A stretch of DNA of 64,000 bases from Lentisphaerota bacterium (GCA_015061685.1 SUWD01000010.1:1-64000); one strand, 5' to 3'. Numbered from the stretch's first letter, positions 33,743 to 42,053 are shown. Made by a program: numbers and translations. Notes: generated by a model from the letters alone, not told the origin.

Positions 33743-34593
33743 TTTTTATTATTCTCCCAAACACCTTTTTTATTACGGAAATCGTAAGCATTGGTATAGA
33801 AAAACTTCTCCGCTTCCTCCGGTTTTCCCCAGCGGCAGTAAACCGAAAGAGACACTTCAAAAAAGAGAGTCCAGAAGTTTTTCAGTTTCAACGCCCTTTC
33901 ATTCTCCTGTTCCAGACCGTAAAACTGGTCGGTGGCAAAGAAAAATTTGTCGTTGAACATCCTGTCTGTACCGTCATGGGAGAGCCGATCAAGATTTTTG
34001 ATGAATTCCATCAGTTGTTCCGGATGACGGTAACCGGAAATGTCATGGACGATGTTTTTGTAATAATAGATATTCTGCACTGTTTCGTCGAACCACGGAT
34101 AACCCAGATGACCGCCGATTATCCGCAGTAACGGAAATGCTTCGGCAATGCCCCCCAGATACCCCGGACGCATCCCGTCCGGGCCGAATCCTCCGGCTGA
34201 CCGCTCCTTCCAGCTCCCGGCGGAAACTGCCATGCCGGTATGGAAAAGTATCGGCATATCCAATTCTTCAGCTCTGGCATAAAAGGGATAGTAACGCTGA
34301 TCGTTCCAGTTGGTCTGCGGCTTATAAGGCTTCAAGCCGCAGAATCCGGCATCTTTCAGCCGGTCGATCTCCTCCACACCTTTGGAGAAATCCAGATGCC
34401 CGTAAGCATAAACCACCTGCGGATGATCCTTGACCGCCTGCAGAACTTCCTCCTGCGTGGCAAGTTCGATGCCGCCCAGCGTATAGCCGGAAAGATCCAT
34501 CAGCCAGATCTCCTCAAATTCACCGGAATCGGCAATTTCATGGAATCCTTTGTGATTGTGGACCAAATGGGCGTGTGAATCAATACATTTCAT
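33739..34593 (-). CDS. Amidohydrolase-family TIM-barrel protein
   Basis: Protein of 284 residues. It has the metal-binding start MKCIDSHAHL, then PILFHTG, IIGGHLGYP and FATDQF, the His and Asp ligands of the amidohydrolase_2 group. Relatives are decarboxylases, lactonases or deacetylases. In this operon, behind a NagB-like isomerase, it might act on an amino-sugar or sugar-acid intermediate; that is inference. It lies 5 nt from the NagB-like gene and overlaps the GH4 gene. Confidence 0.85.
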   Translation of the reverse strand: MKCIDSHAHLVHNHKGFHEIADSGEFEEIWLMDLSGYTLGGIELATQEEVLQAVKDHPQVVYAYGHLDFSKGVEEIDRLKDAGFCGLKPYKPQTNWNDQRYYPFYARAEELDMPILFHTGMAVSAGSWKERSAGGFGPDGMRPGYLGGIAEAFPLLRIIGGHLGYPWFDETVQNIYYYKNIVHDISGYRHPEQLMEFIKNLDRLSHDGTDRMFNDKFFFATDQFYGLEQENERALKLKNFWTLFFEVSLSVYCRWGKPEEAEKFFYTNAYDFRNKKGVWENNKK

Positions 34594-34598
34594 AATAT

Positions 34599-35453
34599 TC
34601 AGATATTGAATTTGGGTGCTTTGGCTGTGGCAATATCACTGGCGATCGTGCAATTCGGATGACGGCGGCAGTAGGTTACAGGGTAATCATCACCCTCTTT
34701 TCCGGCAGCGGCGATCCGGATAATGGTATTTGCCCAGAGAAATTCAGTGGATTCATTGCGGGTCATCAGGAGCATCCGGCGGGCACCGAGGCACTGTTTC
34801 ATGCCGAGAGTGACGGCACGTTTCGGGAAGTTCTCCAGATTACCGCCGACGCCGCGGTGTCTGGTGGCATCGATCGTGCGGGTGAATTCGTTGATCTCCA
34901 GGATCCGGGGGTTGCTATCCGCCACACCGGGAGCAGGCTCGTTGAATGCCACATGTCCGTGGATGCCGATACCGCCGAAACAAACTTCGATACCGCCGGA
35001 TTTTTCGATCATCTCCGGCAGGTCAGCCAGAATTTCCGGACGGGGGAAAATAACCTGATCCGCCGGCATGAGCAGATCCGGACGCACCCGGTCAAAGAAA
35101 AGTTTGCCGACCTGTCCGCGGAAACTCAAAGGATGAGTGGCAGGGATCAATTCATCTTTTTCATCGTCAACGTATTCGTCCATAAAGAAGAAACGGACAT
35201 TTTTCAGAGAGAGGTTTTCAAAATTGATCTTCTCCGCCATGATCCGGTAAGGCTGGGTGGGGCCGACCGGCATGATGAAATTCAGAATTTTGTCTCCGGC
35301 AGCGGCTTTGCGGAATTCATTTACCATCTCTTCGGCGAGGTATTCATAGAGTTCATCGAGGGTTTCGGTAAGTTTCAACTGCCCCTTGGACTCTTTGACA
35401 AGATCTTCAATGGAGAGTGAGAGCAGATGACGGACTTCTTCTTTACGGTTCAT
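34599..35453 (-). CDS. Glucosamine-6-phosphate deaminase/isomerase-like protein (NagB family)
   Basis: Protein of 284 residues. NagB-like motifs are RFFFMDEYVDD (the Asp-Glu pair), then FGGIGIHGHVAFNEP with the ring-opening His. Family enzymes convert glucosamine-6-phosphate to fructose-6-phosphate and ammonia, or hydrolyse 6-phosphogluconolactone. It is somewhat longer than E. coli NagB (266), with an N-terminal extension, so the substrate may differ. It is the first gene of the nine-gene operon 35453-22106, and an AAAAAGG site precedes the ATG. Confidence 0.82.
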   Translation of the reverse strand: MNRKEEVRHLLSLSIEDLVKESKGQLKLTETLDELYEYLAEEMVNEFRKAAAGDKILNFIMPVGPTQPYRIMAEKINFENLSLKNVRFFFMDEYVDDEKDELIPATHPLSFRGQVGKLFFDRVRPDLLMPADQVIFPRPEILADLPEMIEKSGGIEVCFGGIGIHGHVAFNEPAPGVADSNPRILEINEFTRTIDATRHRGVGGNLENFPKRAVTLGMKQCLGARRMLLMTRNESTEFLWANTIIRIAAAGKEGDDYPVTYCRRHPNCTIASDIATAKAPKFNI

Positions 35454-35492
35454 TTTTTTTAACCTTTTTTACTTTTTTGGGGGAGAAAAACC

Positions 35493-35520
35493 TTGCTTTG
35501 TTCTTAATTTAGTGTATATT
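35493..35520 (+). promoter_or_regulatory. Candidate promoter for the AraC-type gene
   Basis: TTGCTT (35493-35498), 16 bp, then TATATT (35515-35520), about 50 bp upstream of the ATG. Confidence 0.5.
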
Positions 35521-35570
35521 TTATCAATGTAAATAACAATTTTGATAAAACAGTAGCAAGTTTGATAAAA
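35519..35570. promoter_or_regulatory. Direct-repeat operator between the AraC gene and the nine-gene operon
   Basis: CAA(T/G)TTTGATAAAA occurs twice in direct orientation (35537-35550 and 35557-35570), start-to-start 20 bp. An inverted TTTTATCAA is at 35519-35527. The repeat pair lies just upstream of a minus-strand -35 candidate (TTGTTA, 35539-35534; possible -10 TACACT 17 bp further). That is the usual placement of an AraC-family activator site. The same repeats lie in the AraC gene's own leader. Confidence 0.6.
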
Positions 35571-35571
35571 A

Positions 35572-36393
35572 ATGCGTAAGGTAGTAGCACGTCCGAATCC
35601 GACTGTCGTACCGGCTTTTCCCATGCCGGTGCATATCCGTTCAGCAGGGTACAATGAAGCACCGTACGGCTGGGAGGAGTATGAGGATCCCCGTCCTCTG
35701 GTGCAGATATTCTGGTGCATACAGGGGACTGCTGAATTTATTCTGCCGGATGGTTCATGGGAGATACGCCCCGGAGAAGTATTCATCCATCTGCCGATGG
35801 AAGTGCATCATCACCGTTCAACCGATCCCCGGGCATCATGGAGATATTACTGGTTTACTTTCGATGGTGATTATGCGGAAAAATTCATGCTCTCTTACGG
35901 CTATCCCCGGAAGAATATTTCCGGTGTGGAGTGTCCGACGGAATTGTTTTCCGAATTGGAGATCCTCGTACAGAAACAGACCAATTACGCCCGGAGACAC
36001 GCACTGGCGATCGCCGCCGAGATCCTCGCCAGAATAGGCGGTATGGATGACAGCACCCCGGTCGAATCTCTGATCCGCCGCTTCATGGCTCTGGTCAGAG
36101 AAAATATGCGTGATCCGTCAGTTACAGTCAATGATCTGGCAAAGAAACTGGGAGTACACCGGATGACGTTGAATAAGCACTTCAAAGAGGAGATGGAGAT
36201 GACTCCGGGGAAATATCTGGACAGCATCCGTCTGCAGCATGCAATGCGGCTCTTGCGGGATACGCCGCTTTCTTTGAAGGAGGTGTCGGAGAGATCCGGG
36301 ATAATCAATCAGAGTTACTTCTGCCGTCTGATCCGGGAAGCAACCGGGGTTTCTCCCGGAGAATACCGGGAAAAATTCCACTCACACCAGTAG
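35572..36393 (+). CDS. AraC-family transcriptional regulator
   Basis: Protein of 273 residues. The N-terminal cupin-like sensor domain (~25-120) contains EVHHHRST. The C-terminal ~100 residues hold the two helix-turn-helix motifs (VNDLAKKLGVHRMTLNKHF; LKEVSERSGIINQSYFCRL) and the family ending GVSPGEYREKF. It is divergent from the nine-gene carbohydrate operon and probably activates it in response to a sugar. The ATG directly follows a TTTGATAAAA repeat and has no clear ribosome site, so translation initiation may itself be affected by operator binding. ATG at 35623 is a possible later start. Confidence 0.88.
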   Translation: MRKVVARPNPTVVPAFPMPVHIRSAGYNEAPYGWEEYEDPRPLVQIFWCIQGTAEFILPDGSWEIRPGEVFIHLPMEVHHHRSTDPRASWRYYWFTFDGDYAEKFMLSYGYPRKNISGVECPTELFSELEILVQKQTNYARRHALAIAAEILARIGGMDDSTPVESLIRRFMALVRENMRDPSVTVNDLAKKLGVHRMTLNKHFKEEMEMTPGKYLDSIRLQHAMRLLRDTPLSLKEVSERSGIINQSYFCRLIREATGVSPGEYREKFHSHQ

Positions 36394-36463
36394 GCAGAGA
36401 AAAGCCCCGGCGGCTCTGATCCATCCGGCGGATGCAGTGCGAGGCAAGGTCGCAGATTTATCA

Positions 36464-36538
36464 AGAGATTGCCCGCAATGCACCACCGCCTCGTCGCGGC
36501 GAAGCCGGAAGTAAAGATTTTTCACAAAAAATGTGACA
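36464..36538. repeat. Element C, partial copy (right end only)
   Basis: AAGAGATTGCCCGCAATGCA followed by a divergent insert and the terminal TTTTTCACAAAAAATGTGAC. It stands directly left of a complete copy. The preceding bases (36394-36463) share the motif GCGGCTCTGATCCAT with 58668-58682 and hold no gene. Confidence 0.7.
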
Positions 36539-36552
36539 AAATCAAATTTTTT

Positions 36553-36829
36553 GATAATGTCCCGAATTTTGTGAAACCCGTAACAGAAGCTTATAAACAA
36601 ACATTTTTGTTAGCGTATAAAACATATCACATAAGTTGTGATTTGTCAAACCGGCAAGCACGGGTTCGATCTAACCGGTGGATGCAGTGTGAGGCAAGGT
36701 CGCAGACAAATCAAGGCGGATGAGCAGGAGTGTACTGACGTACATGACTGCGAAAACGTCCGCTGATTTGCCAAGAGATTGCCCGCAATGCACCACCGCA
36801 GGAAAGATTTTTCACAAAAAATGTGACAA
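36553..36829. repeat. Element C, copy a (MITE-like, about 275 bp)
   Basis: The left end, TAATGTCCCGAATTTTGTGA, and the right end, whose reverse complement reads ATTGTCACATTTTTTGTGA, form imperfect terminal inverted repeats. Inside are an ATCACA/TGTGAT hairpin and a long imperfect hairpin around GTACTGACGTAC (about 36710-36770). The element ends about 10 bp from the stop codon of the minus-strand lipoprotein gene. There is no coding capacity. Confidence 0.7.
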
Positions 36830-36839
36830 TAATAATTTT

Positions 36840-38885
36840 TTATTTTATCTTGAGCGAAATCAGCTCGTAACATGCCACCGGGATATCCGTAATCGCAACC
36901 CCGTTTTCATACCGGAAACTGACCTTTTCCCAGTTCCCCTCCGGAGTAAGTTTGCAGATACTCTCCGGCTCAACTGCACAACGGATGGCAAGATTTTCCA
37001 CCGGGTCAAAGTTGAGATTGACCAGAACCATAATGGTTTCACCGGCAGGATTTTTCCGGGTGAGAGCGGCGAAATTCTGCTCATGCTCCACGCTGAAATC
37101 CACCGGTCTGCCGTTGATTTTCTCCAATACATGGAGCATCCACAATTTTCTCTCCAGAGTGTAGGTATAGTTGGTGAAAATTCCCGTACAGAAACCGGTC
37201 GTGCAGACAGTGCCGCCCAATTTGTTGCGGTAAAGCACTGTTGCCGGAGCAACTTTTTCCAATTCTTTTGATCCCGACGACGGAGCATAGGCGTACCATG
37301 TCAGAATTTCAGCATCTTTTGCCGGATCGGTGAAAAGAGGAGTTGCTCCGGTTTTGGTAGAACGGAGCAATTTTTCCGGGGTATAATATTCCCGGTTGGC
37401 GAGGAATTCCTTATCCTCTGCCGTAACTCCGAGATATTCCGCAAAACCTCTTTTGGTAATGGCTTTCGCCGCCTGACCGTCGATCAGAACTTTGCCGGAA
37501 AGCAGCTGTTTGAGTTCCGCATCGGAGAAACGGGAGATCATCTTTTCACCGGCAAGCAGATAGATACCGTCTCTATCCAGCTCAAAGGAGCAGTAAAAGG
37601 GAATTCCATATACTGCACACATTACTTCCGCCCAGTTGCTCTCCTCCACAAATTTTTCATTCGGAGCAGTAATGTGCCAGTTGGGGAAGTTCTTGTGTCC
37701 CGGCACGATCAGACCGGTAAAAGAGGCATTGTTTGCTTCTCTGGTAAGGGTCTGGTAATAATTGCGGTTTTTGGCAAGAATATCAGTATAGCACCGGTTG
37801 ACCGGCAATCCGTAGGTATGAGCGTTGACATACCAGATTTTAGCTCCCTGCATCCCGGCCATGATGCTGGTGCAGAGTTTGGCGTGCATACTGGTTGCCG
37901 AGCGGCTGTACGGAGTCTGGGGGAAAGTGTCAGCTTCATCCAGCACCACCGGCACATCGGCATGTGCGGCACGCAGAGCCAGAGAACGCACCAGGACGAT
38001 CGGGAAAATTTTTGCTCCGACTTCCATGTAATTGGCGTTGCACACCCGCATGACAGCCGGATGATTTTTCCCGGCGAAAGCTTTGGCAACCTGATTGTTG
38101 AATCTTCTCCCTCCGGAGAACATACAGCTGCCTGCCGGGATCGCCGGATTTACTGAATCGATCGTCTTCCGGATAAGAGCTGCAACTCCATTGACCATCT
38201 CTATCTGCAGCTGGAGGAAAGTTTCAAAAACTTCATCTCCGGGCTTGGAATCTTTCACCGCCTGCCGCAACTCACCGGAGGTGAAATTCTTTCCGGTACG
38301 CTCATTGAAAAGAGCCACATGCCGGTGACAGAAGCACTCTGCTTCCGGGGAATAGGATCTTATATCGTCGTCTCCGAGCATGAAAACCGGATCTTCCTTT
38401 GCCAATTCGGTAACGAAATAGACAATATACTGCTGAAAATCCGGGTCAAGCGGGCAGAAGCGGGCGGCTTTACCATTGATATCGACCGCCCGGGTCCAGG
38501 CTTCTTCATTTTTGTCAGTTCTGGGCCAGTGCCCCAGCACACTCTGGAGGAGGACGCCGAGTTTCACTCCGGAACCGGCTAATTCCGCTTTCAGTTTGCG
38601 GTAACTGGCGATCATAGTGTCAGCCTTTTTCCGGGCGGGGAATCCCTCCGGGTGCAAAGTCATACTGTAAAGCACGATTTCATTGCCGGTACGCTGGTGA
38701 TATTCTATCATATCTCTGGCGGCGGCAGCTTCTTCGCCGATCGACATGGGCAAAATATTGTAAAAGGTGAATTGTGTTTTATCCATAATCATCTCTTTCT
38801 CTTTTTGGTTTTCTACGGTACTGACACACGCAGTAAGAGCCAGCATCATACCGGCAAAAAGCATATTTACAGCATGTTTTTTCAT
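36840..38885 (-). CDS. Glycosidase-like lipoprotein of unknown family
   Basis: Protein of 681 residues with a lipoprotein signal peptide (lipobox LTAC, Cys20). The body has a TIM-barrel-like pattern: MSIGEEAAAARDMIEYHQ, FMLGDDDIRSY, VVLDEADTFP with a possible catalytic acid, and AKIWYVNAHTYG. A beta-rich C-terminal domain follows (~560-681, ETIMVLVNLN). This layout is that of GH42/GH-A-like surface glycosidases, but no family signature was recognised. It probably sits on the outer or inner membrane and acts on an extracellular glycan. It follows the cupin gene by 6 nt, under the promoter at 39456-39484. Its stop codon abuts element C. Confidence 0.6.
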   Translation of the reverse strand: MKKHAVNMLFAGMMLALTACVSTVENQKEKEMIMDKTQFTFYNILPMSIGEEAAAARDMIEYHQRTGNEIVLYSMTLHPEGFPARKKADTMIASYRKLKAELAGSGVKLGVLLQSVLGHWPRTDKNEEAWTRAVDINGKAARFCPLDPDFQQYIVYFVTELAKEDPVFMLGDDDIRSYSPEAECFCHRHVALFNERTGKNFTSGELRQAVKDSKPGDEVFETFLQLQIEMVNGVAALIRKTIDSVNPAIPAGSCMFSGGRRFNNQVAKAFAGKNHPAVMRVCNANYMEVGAKIFPIVLVRSLALRAAHADVPVVLDEADTFPQTPYSRSATSMHAKLCTSIMAGMQGAKIWYVNAHTYGLPVNRCYTDILAKNRNYYQTLTREANNASFTGLIVPGHKNFPNWHITAPNEKFVEESNWAEVMCAVYGIPFYCSFELDRDGIYLLAGEKMISRFSDAELKQLLSGKVLIDGQAAKAITKRGFAEYLGVTAEDKEFLANREYYTPEKLLRSTKTGATPLFTDPAKDAEILTWYAYAPSSGSKELEKVAPATVLYRNKLGGTVCTTGFCTGIFTNYTYTLERKLWMLHVLEKINGRPVDFSVEHEQNFAALTRKNPAGETIMVLVNLNFDPVENLAIRCAVEPESICKLTPEGNWEKVSFRYENGVAITDIPVACYELISLKIK

Positions 38886-38891
38886 GATATT

Positions 38892-39395
38892 TCAGAACTC
38901 CAGAGCGACTTGTTTATCTGCCGGGAGAGTCATGCAGCAATTATCATTGAGATAAGCTCTTTCGGGCAGGACGATCATAACGTTGAGCGGCTTGTTTTCC
39001 GTGGCGTAAGCTCCGTGATGCCAGACTCCGGGACGGATGGCGATCATCGTGCCTTTGGGAACCAGAAATGCTTCCACGGTATCAGCCGGAAATTCATCAC
39101 TTGCCGTTGCCGGAGCGAGCCAGACGATGGCATCCTGATCCAGCGGCATGGCGACTTCGCCGGTGAAATTGTGGAATTCAGCATCGGTAACGATCAACGG
39201 ACGCGGCTGGATGCGGCAGGTGGAAAAGGAGGGAACTGCTCCGCCGAAGTCTTCCTGAAGCATATCACGGAAAAATGCCAATGGTGCATCTTTCGGGCCG
39301 GTGGCTTCCTGATCCATGGGGTCGATCAAAGCGGCATAAGTACCGTATTTATGAAAGTTTTCCCGGGTGAGTTTCTGGATTTTGACGGTTTTCAT
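38892..39395 (-). CDS. Ureidoglycolate-lyase-like cupin protein
   Basis: Protein of 167 residues. The C-terminal part (VEAFLVPKGTMIAIRPGVWHHGAYA, cut here by a proline turn) follows the AllA/ureidoglycolate hydrolase pattern with a WHH metal or substrate site. An N-terminal FHKYGTYAALI fits the same fold. AllA proper acts in allantoin breakdown; here the partner is a glycosidase-like lipoprotein, so the substrate may be a sugar acid. ATG at 39395 has AGGG about 7 nt upstream; ATG at 39401 is too close to it. It heads a two-gene operon. Confidence 0.55.
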   Translation of the reverse strand: MKTVKIQKLTRENFHKYGTYAALIDPMDQEATGPKDAPLAFFRDMLQEDFGGAVPSFSTCRIQPRPLIVTDAEFHNFTGEVAMPLDQDAIVWLAPATASDEFPADTVEAFLVPKGTMIAIRPGVWHHGAYATENKPLNVMIVLPERAYLNDNCCMTLPADKQVALEF

Positions 39396-39455
39396 TTTCA
39401 TACCCTTTCTTTGCTTGAGGTTTGAATTGTGACAATATTTTGTGCACTTTGTTAT

Positions 39456-39484
39456 ATTATACTCATCAAAACCGTTTTTTGCAA
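39456..39484 (-). promoter_or_regulatory. Promoter for the cupin/lipoprotein operon
   Basis: On the minus strand: TTGCAA (39484-39479), 17 bp, then TATAAT (39461-39456). Confidence 0.7.
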
Positions 39485-39523
39485 GAGTAAAAATGTCATA
39501 CTTCAGGGTAATTTTGTAACATT

Positions 39524-39559
39524 ACGGACTTTTACGGACATGTACAGACACTAACGGAC
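39524..39559. repeat. Array A, copy 3: four AC(G/A)GAC hexamers in 10-bp register
   Basis: ACGGAC at 39524 and 39534, ACAGAC at 39544, ACGGAC at 39554, each 4 bp apart. It leads into element B within 30 bp, through the same GTCTGCAAGG joint seen in the other copies. Confidence 0.85.
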
Positions 39560-39584
39560 AGTTCCGGGGACAGTCAGCGGTCTG

Positions 39585-39827
39585 CAAGGCTCTTGTTTAT
39601 GCTGCCTCACGCTCACCCGTCATGCAAATTTTTGCATGACATCGCTTACGGCAGGTGGTGTCGCCTGTCGCATATCCACGCTATTTACCGATCAAACTGC
39701 GACCAACGGCTTGCCACGGCGTATTGCAAAGAAGCCGGGAGCAGTGCGATAACCTCGCAACCCGCCGAGCGGGCGTTCCGCCGCTTGATCACGTCTCCGT
39801 ACGACGGAGGGCGAAATTTATTTATTT
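39585..39827 (-). repeat. Repeat element B, copy 2
   Basis: It shares both ends with the other B copies (CTCTTG...ATGCAAA-TT-TTTGCAT...GGTGGTGTCGCC; ...GTTCCGCCGCTTG...CTCCGT-ACG-ACGGAG at 39795-39809). About 95 bp in the middle (39672-39766) are unrelated to the other copies. The T-rich end runs into the stop codon of the terminase gene. Confidence 0.75.
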
Positions 39828-41087
39828 TTATGCCAAAATAAAGCGGGTACTGCCGCACTCTTTCCCGGTCAATTCGGTCAATGCCCACACCAGAGCATCC
39901 ATTCTGTCCGGCGAAGACGTTCCCGGCGAACCGGGTTTGAATGAACACATCTGCCCCTCCAATTCCGGAAATACCCCGGCATGATGAACGATCTTTTTTT
40001 CGTAGAATGCCGCCACCGGTTCCGCCCGGGCAAATTTGTCTTTGAATGCCCTTACCGCTTTTACTTTCACCGTATCATCCTCCCTCGCAAAAAGAGTCGT
40101 AAGCAATTCGCCGCCGTTATTCACCTCCACCACCAAAGTGTCGGCATTGAATCGGCGGTAAAGTTTTATCGCCTCTCTCACCCAGAGCAAAGGGGTTGAC
40201 TGCATACTGCTGTCTGCCAGAATATAGCATTGCCCATTGCGGTCGATCCCGGCGGCAACGATTCCGGTGAAGTCATTATTTTTGCCGGAAGTCACTGCCG
40301 GATCGACGCCGATGACCACTCTTTCCAATTCCGGCACTTCCCGGCACCGCAGCGGATCGATCATGGCGTAATTCCACAATGCTCCCTCATTTTCATCGAG
40401 CCACTGACCGGAAAGAAAACGTTTCCTCTGTCTCTCCGGGAGATTGGCGAGGGTATTTTCGATATAATCCGGAGGGAGATTTTCCCGGTTGCCCTCCGGA
40501 TTCATCTGCATTGCCGCATAATTCTCCGGGCATGGGAATTTCTCTCTGGTCACCGGGTCACACTTTTCGATGAATACCCGGTAACACCAGTGGCTTTTCC
40601 CCGGCGGATTGCAGTCATAATACGCCCGGTTGACCAGAAGCGGAACCTTCTGGGCAAGCCGGGTAAGTGCCGTCTGCACGCTGGAATAGTCCAATTCGGA
40701 ACACTCATTGAAGTAGATCGTGGCAAACTCCTTGCCCAGGATCTTATCTGCTCTCTCTCCGTCATCAAGACCTACCAGCCATATTTCCGAGGAGTTGCTG
40801 AAGTGAAAGCAGTTTTCCGCCTTGTTGAAGTGCCAGTGCAATTTTTTCCCGAAACGGCTCCGCAGAACTTTGGGCATGGTATCCATGCCGATCGAAGTTC
40901 TCGCACTGGCACAGTAACGGCGGATGACCGCATGGCGGCTGCCAGGTGTCCTCACCGCTCTCGCCGCCAAAGCACAGCACAAAACGAAACTTTTCCCGGA
41001 ACGGGAACCGCCGAAAAGCATCGTATGCTGTGCCGGAGATGAGAGCAGTGTCAGAGCTTCTTTCTGTATCGGGGTGTATTTGAACAT
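39828..41087 (-). CDS. Phage terminase large subunit
   Basis: Protein of 419 residues. Walker A GGSRSGKS is at residues 26-33 and a Walker B-type YFNECSE near 125-131. The C-terminal RNase H-like nuclease has IGVDPAVTS, VVEVNNGG and a final DRMDALVW, so both ATPase and nuclease residues are present. This motor packages DNA into proheads. A GAGGTG ribosome site lies upstream. Unusually it is the last gene of the cassette instead of lying next to the small subunit and portal. It is intact by eye, with no frameshift. Confidence 0.93.
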   Translation of the reverse strand: MFKYTPIQKEALTLLSSPAQHTMLFGGSRSGKSFVLCCALAARAVRTPGSRHAVIRRYCASARTSIGMDTMPKVLRSRFGKKLHWHFNKAENCFHFSNSSEIWLVGLDDGERADKILGKEFATIYFNECSELDYSSVQTALTRLAQKVPLLVNRAYYDCNPPGKSHWCYRVFIEKCDPVTREKFPCPENYAAMQMNPEGNRENLPPDYIENTLANLPERQRKRFLSGQWLDENEGALWNYAMIDPLRCREVPELERVVIGVDPAVTSGKNNDFTGIVAAGIDRNGQCYILADSSMQSTPLLWVREAIKLYRRFNADTLVVEVNNGGELLTTLFAREDDTVKVKAVRAFKDKFARAEPVAAFYEKKIVHHAGVFPELEGQMCSFKPGSPGTSSPDRMDALVWALTELTGKECGSTRFILA

Positions 41088-41108
41088 CTTTCACCTCGGC
41101 AGGAATTT

Positions 41109-41615
41109 TCAATCAACGCTGACTGCGGCGGCACGGCGGCGTAAAAAACTTTTTCTTCCGGCACTCAATTTGCTCATGACCCCCTGAAACAGTGAGGACA
41201 ATTCCGGATGCAGAGCGATCACAGAAAGTATTTTGCGGTGCATCGCCTGTCTTGAACAATTTCGCAATTCGCTCAATTTTTTTATATCGCACCTCCCATC
41301 CCCGGTCGAATCCGTGATGATCCGGGAGATCAAACCGGCAGTATAATCGTCCAATTCCAGCAGGTAACGGAAAAATCTGGCGAGCATACTTATGAAAATA
41401 TCTTTGTTCTTTTTCCGGCATTCTCCGGGGATATGTTCATAATCAGCAACTTCAGAAATGCGGAAGCTGTTTTTTTCAAAACTGCAGAGCTTACTGCGGC
41501 TGACCACCTCCCTTGCCGTGGCGGCATAATAGCGGCAGGAATCAAAAAATTCACACTTGGCACACGGATTATCCCCTTTGGGAAAGCGTCCGAAACAAAT
41601 TGGATTTTTATTCAT
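41109..41615 (-). CDS. Cys-rich, possibly helix-turn-helix protein of the phage cassette
   Basis: Protein of 168 residues; family not recognised. The N-terminus carries a Cys cluster (CFGRF...CAKCEFFDSCRYY, then LCSFE and ECRKK) that could bind zinc or Fe-S. The C-terminal third (IKKLSELRNCSRQAMHRKIL) looks like a helix-turn-helix followed by a basic tail. Directly upstream of the large terminase (21 nt), it could be the DNA-recognition subunit of packaging or a late regulator; both are inference. An AAGGAG site supports the start. Confidence 0.6.
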   Translation of the reverse strand: MNKNPICFGRFPKGDNPCAKCEFFDSCRYYAATAREVVSRSKLCSFEKNSFRISEVADYEHIPGECRKKNKDIFISMLARFFRYLLELDDYTAGLISRIITDSTGDGRCDIKKLSELRNCSRQAMHRKILSVIALHPELSSLFQGVMSKLSAGRKSFLRRRAAAVSVD

Positions 41616-41639
41616 GATTAACTCCTTAACTTTTTTGCT

Positions 41640-42053
41640 TCAGCCCCGAAACAGAGAAATACTGCCGATCGGCTGTTGAGTTGTACTTTCTGCGGAAACA
41701 GAATCCCCCTTTTTATCCGTCAATGGTGCGATCAATGCCGCCGCCCGCTGACCCAGCGGTGAATCCTGTCCGTTGAAACGGCAGGTATTCCCTGCTGATG
41801 TGAGGGTATTTATCCGGGTATAAGCTCCGGTCAGGTATTCCGGATTGAGCAGCAGAAAGATCGTCTGTTCTGCAATTGCCGCCCGGAAAAGTTCCTTTTC
41901 GATTGCCTTTTCCGGTTCATATCCTCCGAGAGCGGCAAGCACATCTCTTTCAGCGACGGCGGCACAACCGGAGCGTTCACTGTCACCGGCACTGAAATAC
42001 TCTTTTTTCAGTGGGTGATCGTTGAAAAATTGATCGATTTCCGTTAATTGCAT
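41640..42053 (-). CDS. Small phage-cassette protein, possible head-completion/connector
   Basis: Protein of 137 residues, unrecognised. It is mainly helical in the first 90 residues (QFFNDHPLKKEYF, then EKELFRAAIAEQTIFLLLNP), with a loose polar tail. Its position directly after the capsid gene is where head-tail connector or head-completion proteins usually lie. An AAGGAG lies 12 nt upstream of the ATG. The name rests on position only. Confidence 0.5.
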   Translation of the reverse strand: MQLTEIDQFFNDHPLKKEYFSAGDSERSGCAAVAERDVLAALGGYEPEKAIEKELFRAAIAEQTIFLLLNPEYLTGAYTRINTLTSAGNTCRFNGQDSPLGQRAAALIAPLTDKKGDSVSAESTTQQPIGSISLFRG

